In this document: piece by piece, positions 34,012 to 42,011 of the stretch | Layout of the letters: each line of letters starts with the position of its first letter | How positions within the stretch are numbered: position 1 is the stretch's first letter | Origin: Spongiactinospora sp. TRM90649 | GTDB lineage: Bacteria; Actinomycetota; Actinomycetes; Streptosporangiales; Streptosporangiaceae | Length of the DNA: 51,509 bases | Assembly (NCBI RefSeq): GCF_029382225.1 | Contig: NZ_JARLTC010000016.1 | Span: 1-51,509, forward strand | Direction: 5' to 3' | The notes under the pieces: generated by a model | The model's database searches: none | What the model saw: only the letters and a program-made list of their open reading frames with translations | Told to the model about the DNA's origin: nothing | Translations under genes and position numbers: made by a program

Positions 34012-34887
34012 ATGAGCAACGATCTGGTCCACACCATCTGGACCGAGCTGGCCGACCTGGACTTCAGCCTGTCGACCGTCGACGCGGCCGGTATCCCGAC
34101 CCGGTCCCTGCGCACGGGCGACGGCCCGGAGCACGTCATCTTCCTCCATGGGACCTCGGGGCACCTCGAAGCGTTCGTGCGCAACCTCCGCCCGCACGCC
34201 GAGCAGCACACCTGCCACGCGATCGACATGCTGGGCCACGGGTACACCGGCAAGCCCGACTATCCGTATGAGATCCCCCGCTACCGGGACCACCTGCTCG
34301 CCTATATGGACGCCCTCGGCATCGAGAAGGCGCACATCGTCGGCGAGTCCCTCGGCGGCTGGGTCGGCGGCCGCACCGCCATCGACGACCCGAGCCGGGT
34401 GGCCTCGCTCCAGTTGCTGTGCGCCGGAGGCACGGTCGCCAACCCGCAGGTCATGGAGCGGATTCGCACCAGCACCCGGCGGGCCGTGGAGAGCGACGAC
34501 ACCGAGCTGACCCGCAAGCGGACGCGCCTGCTGATGGCGGACCCGGTCAACGCGACCGAGGAGCTCGTCGCCGTCCGCCACGCCGTCTACCACCGGCCCG
34601 ACTTCGCCGCGAACATCGACAACCTGCTGTGCCTGCAGAACCTTGAGGTCAGGCTCCGGAACATCCTGCGGCCCGAGGACCTCGCCCAGATCACCGTGCC
34701 GACCCTGATCGTCTGGGGCCGGAACAACCCCTTCGGCGAGGTGCCCGAGGCGACCGCCATGCACGAGGCGATCGCGGGTTCCGAGCTGGTGCTGTTCGAC
34801 GACTGCGGCCACTGGCCGCAGCACGAGCAGGCCGCGCTCTACAACGAGCTCAGCCTGCGGTTCATCGCCGAGAACGCGGCGCTCTGA
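34012..34887 (+). CDS. Alpha/beta hydrolase with substituted catalytic Asp
   Basis: A 291-residue second hydrolase of the operon, related to meta-cleavage product hydrolases. FLHGTSGHLEAFVRNL supplies the oxyanion hole, the nucleophile is Ser113 in HIVGESLGGWVGG and the base His is in DDCGHWPQHEQ. The strand-7 acid position, normally G-x-x-D, reads WGRNNPFGEV, so Asp is replaced by Asn, as I recall also for some 2-hydroxymuconate-semialdehyde hydrolase relatives. AAGGAAGAACC precedes the ATG. Two paralogous hydrolases suggest either successive hydrolytic steps or broad substrate range. Confidence 0.88.
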   Translation: MSNDLVHTIWTELADLDFSLSTVDAAGIPTRSLRTGDGPEHVIFLHGTSGHLEAFVRNLRPHAEQHTCHAIDMLGHGYTGKPDYPYEIPRYRDHLLAYMDALGIEKAHIVGESLGGWVGGRTAIDDPSRVASLQLLCAGGTVANPQVMERIRTSTRRAVESDDTELTRKRTRLLMADPVNATEELVAVRHAVYHRPDFAANIDNLLCLQNLEVRLRNILRPEDLAQITVPTLIVWGRNNPFGEVPEATAMHEAIAGSELVLFDDCGHWPQHEQAALYNELSLRFIAENAAL

Positions 34888-34895
34888 CGGACCGG

Positions 34896-36221
34896 ATGAT
34901 CACCGATTTTGAGAAGCGGGTCTCGGCGGTCATGGGCACCGTCACCCGCGAGCAGGTGCGCTCGGCCGTCCGAGGGGTCGTCGAGGTGCCCAGCCCCACC
35001 GGCGCGGAGAGAGACCTCGCGGAGTGGATCGCCGCCCGGCTGCACGCCGGGCCGGTTCGGTCGCGGGTGCAGGCCATGGACGAGCGCCAGGCCAACGCCG
35101 TCGCCGTGCTCCCCGGCACGTCCAACGGGCCGAGCGTCCTGCTGTACGCGCCGCTGGACACGTTCACCACCGGCGACCCGGCCATTGACGTCCCGTGGGC
35201 GAGCGCCACGATGCGCGCCGACATGGAACCGAAGGCCCGCGTCCACGGTGACCTGGTCCAGGGATTGGGGGCGGGCAACCCGAAGGGCCATGTGGCGTGC
35301 GTGCTGGTCGCGCTCGAAGCGCTGAGCGCGTCCGGCCTGGCCCTGCCGGGGGACGTGGTGGCCGGGTTCGGGGCGGGCGGCATGCCGTCGTTCGCCGTCG
35401 AGGGCCTGGGGACGGCGGGCCGCGCCGACACCGGCCACGGCGTCGGCGCGGCGTTCCTGCTCGAACGGGGCTTCACCACCGACCACGCGGTGATCGCGAA
35501 GCCCGGCTGGAACGTGTCGCACGAGGAGGTCGGGCTCGTCTGGCTCGATGTGCTGGTGCCCGGGATCCACACCTACGCCGGTAGCCGTCACCGTCTCCCC
35601 TACCGGAACGCGGTCGCGCTGGCGGGCGAGGTCGCGGGACGGCTGGAGGCGTGGCTGGAGAAGTACGCCGACCGGCATGAGCACGCGACGATGCGGCCCC
35701 AGGGCGTGGTGTCCTCGGTTCGCGGCGGCCTGGAACACCTCGCCGCCTCCACTCCCGCGCAGGTGCGGCTCCGCCTGGACCTGCGGCTGACAACCCGTCA
35801 GTCGCCCGCCGGGGTGACCCGGGAGGTTCGCGAGTTCGTCAACGGCCTCGGGGACGAGCTCGACGCCGCCCTGCGGGTCGAGCAGGTGGCCGCCGTCCCC
35901 GCGACGCGGACCGACCCTCGGTCCCTGGTGGTCCGCTCCGCCGTCCAGGCGTGGGAGGCGGTGGCCGGGATGAGGCACGTGCCGATCACCGGGAACAGCG
36001 GTGCGACCGACGCGAACGTCCTCCGGATGCGGGGCGTGCCGACGGCGCGGGTCGGGATGCCGAAGGTCACCGCCGGTCTTGACGGTGAACCGGTCGACTT
36101 CACGCTGGGCATGAACCTCGTGGACCTCGCCGAGGCGAGGCGACTCGTGGAGGTCCTGGTCCGCACCGTGCTGTCGATCAGCGCGGCGGGCCAGGCGGAG
36201 CGCCGGGGCGGTCTCAGGTGA
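34896..36221 (+). CDS. M20-family protein lacking metal ligands
   Basis: A 441-residue protein with the two-domain M20 peptidase/acylase layout (catalytic domain, inserted dimerisation domain about residues 210-330, catalytic domain again). The expected ligands are gone: the HxD site reads YAPLDTFTTGD, the bridging-Asp site reads GAGNPKGH, the Glu-Glu site reads GAGGMPSF, and no H-x-N-E-like end is seen near SGATDANVLRMRGVPTARVG. It therefore cannot bind the usual dinuclear zinc, although the fold appears intact. It starts 8 bases after the second hydrolase and ends the operon. It may have a new catalytic or binding role on a pathway intermediate. Confidence 0.8.
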   Translation: MITDFEKRVSAVMGTVTREQVRSAVRGVVEVPSPTGAERDLAEWIAARLHAGPVRSRVQAMDERQANAVAVLPGTSNGPSVLLYAPLDTFTTGDPAIDVPWASATMRADMEPKARVHGDLVQGLGAGNPKGHVACVLVALEALSASGLALPGDVVAGFGAGGMPSFAVEGLGTAGRADTGHGVGAAFLLERGFTTDHAVIAKPGWNVSHEEVGLVWLDVLVPGIHTYAGSRHRLPYRNAVALAGEVAGRLEAWLEKYADRHEHATMRPQGVVSSVRGGLEHLAASTPAQVRLRLDLRLTTRQSPAGVTREVREFVNGLGDELDAALRVEQVAAVPATRTDPRSLVVRSAVQAWEAVAGMRHVPITGNSGATDANVLRMRGVPTARVGMPKVTAGLDGEPVDFTLGMNLVDLAEARRLVEVLVRTVLSISAAGQAERRGGLR

Positions 36222-36455
36222 CGCCGCGGCGCAGGCGGGTGCGGTAGAAGTAGAACTCCGGCAGGAACCAGCTGATCGCGAGTTCGGTGGGAGTTCCGTT
36301 GGTGTCCCCAGTAGAGGCGGTCGATGCGCAGCAGAGGATGCCCGGGGGCGCAGCCGAGCCGCTCCGCCACCTCGTCGTCCGCGCGCGCGACCGTGATGCT
36401 CTGGTCGGCCTCGGCGATCGGCGCGTCGAGCATGGTGCTGAGCAGCCGATGATGG
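36214..36455 (-). pseudogene. Frameshifted GntR-family (UTRA domain) remnant
   Basis: Two minus-strand frames together spell the C-terminal UTRA ligand domain of a GntR regulator. One reads HHRLLSTMLDAPIAEADQSI followed by PGHPLLRIDRLYWG; the other continues NGTPTELAISWFLPEFYFYR to a stop at 36214. The switch near 36304 fits a 2-base deletion or 1-base insertion. The DNA-binding N-terminus is absent, replaced at about 36455 by an unrelated fragment. It overlaps the convergent M20-like gene end by 8 bases. Its place suggests a lost regulator of the catabolic operon. Confidence 0.75.
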
Positions 36456-36480
36456 TCACCTCACTGGTCGCGCCCTCCCC

Positions 36481-36702
36481 GCCACGGGATTCCCCCTGGT
36501 CACCGGCCCAGAAGGCCACGCCGCCCCGATCAACCACGTGCTGCCCGCCTGGGATGTCGCCTGCGGGCTGTACGCCGCGATCGGACTGCTCAGCGCGGAA
36601 CGCCGCCGCCGGATCACGGGTGAAGGCCAGGCGCTGACCGTTGCGCTGAACGACGTCGCCCTCGCGACCGCATCATGCGTCGCATGCCGGGCAAAACGCT
36701 AG
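36481..36702 (+). pseudogene. CaiB/BaiF-type CoA-transferase fragment
   Basis: An open frame without a start codon encodes 73 residues ending in TAG at 36700-36702. It reads GFPLVTGPEGHAAPINHVLP, then AWDVACGLYAAIGLLSAERR and TGEGQALTVALNDVALATA, which is an internal block of class III CoA-transferases (whole enzymes are ~400 residues). The end CVACRAKR is not family-like. It abuts the GntR remnant and marks the right edge of the catabolic island. Confidence 0.75.
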
Positions 36703-36732
36703 TCTGACCCCAGGCGAGTTCTCCTGTCAGAA

Positions 36733-36747
36733 TCGACCGGGGGTCGA
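36733..36747. promoter_or_regulatory. Palindrome upstream of kinase operon
   Basis: TCGACC-GGG-GGTCGA is an exact 6-bp inverted repeat, 19 bases before the kinase start at 36767. A related element GGTCG-AA-CGACC follows the operon at 39698-39709, so both may be sites for the encoded regulator. Confidence 0.4.
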
Positions 36748-36766
36748 CAGTGAGATTACCGTTACC

Positions 36767-37924
36767 GTGGCTTCTGTGAGGGACCGCCGCCGACTCCCGC
36801 CTACCGCGCCTGCGGGAGTGGTCGAAGGCGAAGTACACCGGCTGGGCCGTCGCTATATCGTGATCATGCGCAGCACCGTGGTCGCCGTCGCGGGTGGCGC
36901 CGCGATCTTCCAGGCGGGGGCCGACCGGCGGGTGCTCGTCGTGGGGGTGGTCGCCGGGCTCGGCTTGTGGAGCGTGTTGTACGCCCGCTTCCACGACCGG
37001 CGCGCGCTCGTGCCGGCGGACACGCTGGTGATGGTGTCGCTGTGTCTGGCGCAGCGGTGGCTGGTGCCGCCGGACGCGCTGGGCGACAGCACGAACTGGG
37101 TATTCGCCGTCGCCTGTGTCACGGCTCTCGGGCATCAGTGGCTCACCACCGCCTCGGGTGGCATGGCGCTGACCGGGGCGATCGTGGCGGCGCACGTCAT
37201 CGGCTCCATGACGGCGGCGCCGGAGGTCGGCGCCGGGCCCGCGCTGCTCGCGCTGTGGACCGTGGCCGAGGCCGGCCTGTCCCGGCTGCTGTACGTGCTC
37301 GTGGTGTCCGCCGCCCGGCAGGCGGACCGGGCCCGCGCGTCGGGCGAACAGGCCCGGCGCCGCGCCGCGATCGCGTCCGCCCGGCGCGCGGAGGAGCGCG
37401 AGCACCTGGCGACGCTGCACGACACCGCCGCGGCGACGCTGCTCGCGGCCGGGCTGCGCATGGTCGACGGCGATGAGCCCTGGCTCGCCGAGCGAGCCGC
37501 CCGCGACCTGGAGATCCTCACGACGCGGCCGGAGCCCTCTCAGGGCGAGACCGATCTGGTGCGGCTGCTCGAACAGGTGGTCCGGCACGCGCCGGTGTCG
37601 GTGGACGTCCGCGCGCCGACGGCCGTGCCGATGCCGGCCGCCCGCGCGGCGGCGATGAGCGCGGCGGTCCGGGAGGCGCTGACCAACGTCGGACGGCATG
37701 CCGGGGTGCACACCGCCGAACTGCTCGTCGAGCAGGCCAACGACGTGATCACGGTACGGGTCACCGACCGGGGCCGGGGCTTCGCGCCGGAGCGGATACC
37801 GCCGGACCGGCGCGGGGTGTCGCACTCCATCGAGCAGCGCATGGCATGGGTCGGCGGCCAGGCGACGGTGGAGTCCCGCCCCGGAGCCGGCACCCAGGTC
37901 CGCCTGGAGGCCCCGCGTGCCTGA
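36767..37924 (+). CDS. Membrane sensor histidine kinase
   Basis: A 385-residue kinase. About five hydrophobic segments lie between residues 33 and 182, then a coiled basic linker rich in Ala and Arg leads to EEREHLATLHDTAAATLLAA with the likely phosphoacceptor His218, a HisKA_3-like helix. The ATPase domain has N-box REALTNVGRHAGVHTAELLV and G-box DRGRGFAPERIPPDRRGVSH. First of three overlapping genes: kinase, kinase-like protein and NarL-type regulator. The GTG start lies just behind a palindrome. The signal is unknown. Confidence 0.87.
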   Translation: MASVRDRRRLPPTAPAGVVEGEVHRLGRRYIVIMRSTVVAVAGGAAIFQAGADRRVLVVGVVAGLGLWSVLYARFHDRRALVPADTLVMVSLCLAQRWLVPPDALGDSTNWVFAVACVTALGHQWLTTASGGMALTGAIVAAHVIGSMTAAPEVGAGPALLALWTVAEAGLSRLLYVLVVSAARQADRARASGEQARRRAAIASARRAEEREHLATLHDTAAATLLAAGLRMVDGDEPWLAERAARDLEILTTRPEPSQGETDLVRLLEQVVRHAPVSVDVRAPTAVPMPAARAAAMSAAVREALTNVGRHAGVHTAELLVEQANDVITVRVTDRGRGFAPERIPPDRRGVSHSIEQRMAWVGGQATVESRPGAGTQVRLEAPRA

Positions 37925-39038
37925 ACAGCGGCCGGACCTCGTCGTCGGCAGGCTCCGGCGCAGGCTGTGCCTGGCCGTGCTCGTCATCACCTGCACCACG
38001 CACTTCGGGATCGCCCTGCCGTTGCTTCTCGCGAACCCGGAGATCTACAGCAGCCTCGCCCGGCAGCGGCTCGCCTTCGCGATCCTGGTCGCGGTCCTGG
38101 TCGTCGCCGGGGCGCGGATCCTGCGCGACCGGCCGCTCGGCTGGTCGCGCTGGGTCATGGTCGCGGCGGTGTTCATCGCGTCGGCGCTGGCGACCACCGG
38201 GATCCCGCCGGCCGATCTCGTCGCGGAAGAGGAGTGGTCGTATGGCGTTATCGGCTGGTTCCTGCTGCTGCTGACGGTGGAGCACAGCGCTACGACGGCC
38301 GCGATTCTGCTGGGCCTGTACACCTTCGTGAGCTTCGCGCAACTGGTGCTGGTCGGCCAGCCGCACCTGATCGTCGATCTGGTCGTGGTCAGCACGATCG
38401 TGCTCGGCTGCGAACTCCCGGTCCTGGCCGCCGCCATCACGCTCAAGCGCGTCGCGAGCACCGCGCTGGCCGCCGCCGCCGACGCCGAACGGACGGGGAC
38501 CGCCGACGCCATCGCCGAGCACCTGCACGCCGACCGCCGATCCAGGTACGCCGACCTCGGCACCACCTGCATCCCGCTGCTGACCGAGCTGGCGGCGGGC
38601 ACCGCGGACCTGGCCGACGATCGGGTGCGGGCCGCCTACGCCGTGGCCGCGGCGCGTACGCGCCGGCTCATCGTCGAGCACGACGACGTGGAGGATCCGC
38701 TCACGCATGAGCTGCGCGCCTGCCTGGACCTCGCCGAACGCAACGGAGTCGCGGTGTACCTCGGCACCCACGGGGACCGGCCGACCCCGCCCCTGCGGGT
38801 GCGCCGCGCGCTGACCGAGCCGGTGGTGCGGCTCATGGCGACCGCGGTCAGCCAGGCTCGGGTGACGGTGCTCGGCACGCCGACCGCCGTCACGGTGAGC
38901 GTCATCGCCGACGTCGGCCCCGAGGAGCCGACCGGGGGGCAGCCGAGCCCCGACGCCGGTCAGGAAGGGATCATCGTGACCTGGCTCGCGGACGGACCGC
39001 GAGTCTGGCTGGAGGCCACATGGCAAGCCGAGAACTGA
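37917..39038 (+). CDS. Kinase-like membrane protein with degenerate ATPase domain
   Basis: A 373-residue protein arranged like the preceding kinase: five or six hydrophobic segments up to about residue 175, then a cytoplasmic helical region (AAADAERTGTADAIAEHLHA) and a C-terminal domain. A clear phosphoacceptor His followed by Asp/Glu is lacking, and the N-box and G-boxes are gone; the corresponding stretch reads LTEPVVRLMATAVSQARVTV. It is most simply a pseudokinase that pairs with or regulates the true kinase. The GTG start overlaps the kinase gene by 8 bases and its end overlaps the regulator by 19 bases, so the three proteins should be made in step. Confidence 0.8.
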   Translation: MPEQRPDLVVGRLRRRLCLAVLVITCTTHFGIALPLLLANPEIYSSLARQRLAFAILVAVLVVAGARILRDRPLGWSRWVMVAAVFIASALATTGIPPADLVAEEEWSYGVIGWFLLLLTVEHSATTAAILLGLYTFVSFAQLVLVGQPHLIVDLVVVSTIVLGCELPVLAAAITLKRVASTALAAAADAERTGTADAIAEHLHADRRSRYADLGTTCIPLLTELAAGTADLADDRVRAAYAVAAARTRRLIVEHDDVEDPLTHELRACLDLAERNGVAVYLGTHGDRPTPPLRVRRALTEPVVRLMATAVSQARVTVLGTPTAVTVSVIADVGPEEPTGGQPSPDAGQEGIIVTWLADGPRVWLEATWQAEN

Positions 39039-39676
39039 TCACGGTGGTGGTCATCGACGACCATCCGGCGATCATCTCGGGCATCGAGCTCTGGTGCGCG
39101 GCGTCCGACCCGCCCGTACAGGTCGTGGACTCCGGGGCGACACCGGCCCTGGCGTGGACGGACCCCGGCCTGTCCGCCGACGTCGTCGTGCTCGACCTGA
39201 TGCTGGACGGGCCCGTCCCCATCTACGCCGACCTGCGGCGGCTCGTGGACGCCGGGCGTCAGGTGATCGTCTACACCATGCGAGAAGACCGCGAGACCAT
39301 CCTGACCTGCCTCGACATCGGCGCGTTCGCCTACCTCGCCAAGAGCGAGGGCCCGAACCACCTGCTGCAGGCCGTCCACGCGGCGGCCGAGAACCTCCCC
39401 TGCACTCCCCCGGCCATGGCCCGCGCCATCAGCACCGACCTCCGCCCCGACTGGCCCCGGCCCACCCCCCGGGAGATCGACGTGCTGGTCAACTGGTTCG
39501 CCTCGGAGTCCAAGGAGATGGTGGCCCGCAAGCTCGGCCTGTCCGTCCGCACCGTGAACAGCTACATCGATCGGGTGCGCATCCGGTACGCCAACGCGGG
39601 GCGTCCGGCCCCGACCAAGGCGGCGCTGGTCGCGCGGGCCCTCCAGGACGGCCTGATCGGACTCGACGACCTTTGA
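39020..39676 (+). CDS. NarL-type response regulator
   Basis: A 218-residue regulator. The receiver begins TVVVIDDHPAIISGIELWCA, has the acceptor Asp in ADVVVLDLMLDG, and Lys in AYLAKSEG. The LuxR-type helix-turn-helix reads PTPREIDVLVNWFASESKEM then GLSVRTVNSYIDRVRIRYAN. Translation is coupled to the kinase-like gene (19-base overlap). The palindromes at 36733-36747 and 39698-39709 are candidate targets; the latter precedes a secreted-protein gene. Confidence 0.92.
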   Translation: MASRELITVVVIDDHPAIISGIELWCAASDPPVQVVDSGATPALAWTDPGLSADVVVLDLMLDGPVPIYADLRRLVDAGRQVIVYTMREDRETILTCLDIGAFAYLAKSEGPNHLLQAVHAAAENLPCTPPAMARAISTDLRPDWPRPTPREIDVLVNWFASESKEMVARKLGLSVRTVNSYIDRVRIRYANAGRPAPTKAALVARALQDGLIGLDDL

Positions 39677-39697
39677 CGTGCGGGAATCCGGGCCGTG

Positions 39698-39709
39698 GGT
39701 CGAACGACC
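39698..39709. promoter_or_regulatory. Palindrome upstream of secreted protein gene
   Basis: GGTCG-AA-CGACC is an exact 5-bp inverted repeat in the 267-bp gap after the NarL-type regulator. It uses the same half-site as the palindrome ahead of the kinase operon, in the opposite arrangement. I see nothing else definite in this gap. Confidence 0.35.
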
Positions 39710-39943
39710 GTCACGGCGGTTGTCGATTCTCTCTAACCTGAAGGAGCCAGGCCGACGGGGATGAGGACCTGCTCGCGCGAGCGTCCCGGCCAGGCGACCA
39801 CCAATACCCCCGCGGCCGGCGCGGGGGCCGACGTCCGGGGACCGGCATCGAGCTCCGCGTGCGTGACAAGCCCGCAGGCGAATCGGCCAAGTCCCCCTGG
39901 AAGGAAAAGGAAACGCCGCTCGCCCAGCGAGAAAGGACGATCC

Positions 39944-40366
39944 ATGCAACGCCGATGTCTCGGCCTCCTATGGACCCTCATCGCAGCCGGCGCACTCGTG
40001 CTCGGCACCACCCCGTCGGCCCAGGCCATGACCAACACGTTCTGGGTGCAGCACGGCGGCAGCGTCATCAAGGGGATCGCCTACTGGTACGACAGGTCGA
40101 TCGTCTTCAAAGGGATCATCACGTCCGCCGGCCCCTGCCGGGCGATCGCCGTGGCGGCCACGAACGCGGCGGACGAGGACAGAACGTCGGGGCCGGACGT
40201 GTGCGACGGCGCCTCGGAACCGTTCGACATCACCCTGGCCACCCCCTCCCCGGACGGCTTCTCCGAAGCGAGGGTGACCATGGTCACCCAGAACACCGAC
40301 CTGGCCGGTGACGTGTGCACCCCCTGGGCCGACAGATGCACCGACGCCGCCCTGCCGAAGGCGTAG
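39944..40366 (+). CDS. Small secreted protein with replaced C-terminus
   Basis: A 140-residue exported protein. The signal peptide (RRCLGLLWTLIAAGALVLGT) ends with the site AQA after residue 28. The mature part begins MTNTFWVQHGGSVIKGIAYW and has four cysteines (GPCRAIAV, DVCDGAS, DVCTPWADRC) able to form two disulfides; no known family. AAAGGACG supports the ATG at 39944. The final residues ALPKA and the stop codon lie on the antisense of a pyruvate-dehydrogenase E1-beta fragment, so the natural end was lost. It might be a target of the upstream signalling trio. Confidence 0.72.
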   Translation: MQRRCLGLLWTLIAAGALVLGTTPSAQAMTNTFWVQHGGSVIKGIAYWYDRSIVFKGIITSAGPCRAIAVAATNAADEDRTSGPDVCDGASEPFDITLATPSPDGFSEARVTMVTQNTDLAGDVCTPWADRCTDAALPKA

Positions 40367-40604
40367 TACAGCTCGATGTTCTGCGAGTGGGTGGCGCCCG
40401 GTTGCTGGCCGCCGCCGCCCGGGGTGCGGATGACCATCGGCACCCTGGCCTGGCCGCCGAACATGCCGTAGATCTTGGCGGCGTGGTTGACGATCTGGTC
40501 CAGCGCGAGCAGCGAGAAGTTGATCGTCATGATCTCCACCACCGGCCGCAGCCCCAGCATCGCGGCGCCGGTGAAGCCCTCCTCGGCGATCACAGTCGTA
40601 CGAC
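40352..40604 (-). pseudogene. Pyruvate/2-oxoacid dehydrogenase E1-beta fragment
   Basis: On the minus strand IAEEGFTGAAMLGLRPVVEI, MTINFSLLALDQIVNHAAKI, YGMFGGQARVPMVIRTPGGG and THSQNIELYYAF form a contiguous E1-beta block of about 80 residues out of ~325. A few residues are missing between EEGFTGAA and MLGLRP compared with relatives. Family similarity stops abruptly after YYAF, where the sequence becomes the antisense of the secreted protein gene. It has neither a plausible start nor the rest of the enzyme. Confidence 0.8.
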
Positions 40605-40808
40605 CTCTGCATGGTGGCGGTGGCGCAGCATCCTATTCCTGAGGATCCGATGGCGCCCGCCGTACGGCCGAAAACCAGTTGCCGCCCGTGGCCGGCTCAG
40701 GAAACGCTGTGTTCATGATGCTCTGACGGACAGCCCCGCCCCGCGACGTCGAGACGCCATCGCGCCGACTCGTGTCGCACCGTGATGCCGCCCGCCCATC
40801 CCCCTTCA

Positions 40809-42011
40809 ATGAAGAGAGCGTCTTTGTCTCAGCACCCGCCGTCCACCCCGGGCACGGAGGCGGCCACCGTCACCGTGTTCGCCTCCCCCACGAGCTGGAT
40901 CGAGTCCGACGCCGTCGCGCAGTGCCACCAGGTGGCCGCCCTCGACGGCATGACGCACGTCGCGGGCATGCCCGACCTGCACCCCGGCAAGGGCGCCCCC
41001 ATCGGCGCCGCCATGACGTCGAGCGTCCTGTACCCGCTGCTGGTGGGCTCCGACATCGGTTGCGGCATCGCCGTGTTCCCGGTCAAGCTCAAGCGGGCCG
41101 TACCCGAGAAGCTCGCCGCCCGGTTTCCCGATCTCGACCGCCCGCTGGACCCCGAGCAGGATGCCGGCGATCCCGCCTGGGCCGTCGTTAAGGGCGACAT
41201 CCCCGCAGGTCACACCGAGGGCCTCGGGACGGTCGGCCGGGGCAACCACTTCGTGGAGGTGGCGCGGATCGGCACCGTCTTCGACCCCGACCACGCCGGC
41301 CGTCTCGGGCTCTCCGCCGACGACCTGGTCCTCGTCGTGCACAGCGGCTCCCGGGGGCTGGGCGAACGGATCCTGCGGGCGCACACCGAGGTCCACGGCG
41401 CGGGCCCCGCCGCCGACCCCGATGAGTACCTGGCGATGCACGACGCCGCCGTACGCTGGGGATCGCTCAACCGGCGGCTGCTGGCCGCCCGGGTGGCCCA
41501 CGCCCTGGGCACCGAGCCCACCGAGCCGATCGTCGACCAGTGCCACAACCTGGTCGAACTCCGCGACGGGAGCTACCTGCACCGCAAGGGCGCGGCGCCG
41601 GGTGACGGCCGCGACGTCCTCATCGCCGGTACGCGAGGCACCCCTTCCTACCTCGTGGCCGCCCACGCCGGGCCGGAGGCGGGCCATTCCGTGGCGCACG
41701 GCGCGGGCCGCAAGATGTCACGTTCGGACGCCCTGCGGCGGGGACGGGCCAAGCACACGGTCGAGGAGCTGCGCCGTACGCCGATGGGCTCGGTGGTGGT
41801 GTGCGGCGACCGCCAGTTGCTCTTCGAGGAGGCGCCGGCCGCCTACAAGCGGATCGAGCAGGTGATCGCCGACCTCGTCGCCCATGACCTGGCGACGCCG
41901 GTGGCCACCACGATCCCGCTGGTCACCTACAAGACGATCGACCTCGGCTCGGTGCCCCAGACGGACCGCAGGGACCACCGGGGGCACCGGCGGGGGCGGG
42001 GACGGGCATGA
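40809..42011 (+). CDS. rtcB: RtcB-family RNA ligase (RtcB2 type)
   Basis: A 400-residue RtcB ligase, which joins RNA 2',3'-cyclic phosphate (or 3'-phosphate) and 5'-OH ends using GTP and Mn2+. Metal and GTP motifs are GMPDLHPGKGAPIGAAM, LVGSDIGCGIAVF (metal-binding Cys), GRGNHF, VHSGSRGLG and SVAHGAGRKMSR with the guanylylated histidine. It lacks inteins and is shorter than E. coli RtcB's archaeal relatives, matching the RtcB group paired with release factor H. The ATG at 40809 is chosen among several in-frame starts (40785, 40824) and none has a strong ribosome site. Its stop overlaps the prfH start (ATGA). Confidence 0.93.
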   Translation: MKRASLSQHPPSTPGTEAATVTVFASPTSWIESDAVAQCHQVAALDGMTHVAGMPDLHPGKGAPIGAAMTSSVLYPLLVGSDIGCGIAVFPVKLKRAVPEKLAARFPDLDRPLDPEQDAGDPAWAVVKGDIPAGHTEGLGTVGRGNHFVEVARIGTVFDPDHAGRLGLSADDLVLVVHSGSRGLGERILRAHTEVHGAGPAADPDEYLAMHDAAVRWGSLNRRLLAARVAHALGTEPTEPIVDQCHNLVELRDGSYLHRKGAAPGDGRDVLIAGTRGTPSYLVAAHAGPEAGHSVAHGAGRKMSRSDALRRGRAKHTVEELRRTPMGSVVVCGDRQLLFEEAPAAYKRIEQVIADLVAHDLATPVATTIPLVTYKTIDLGSVPQTDRRDHRGHRRGRGRA

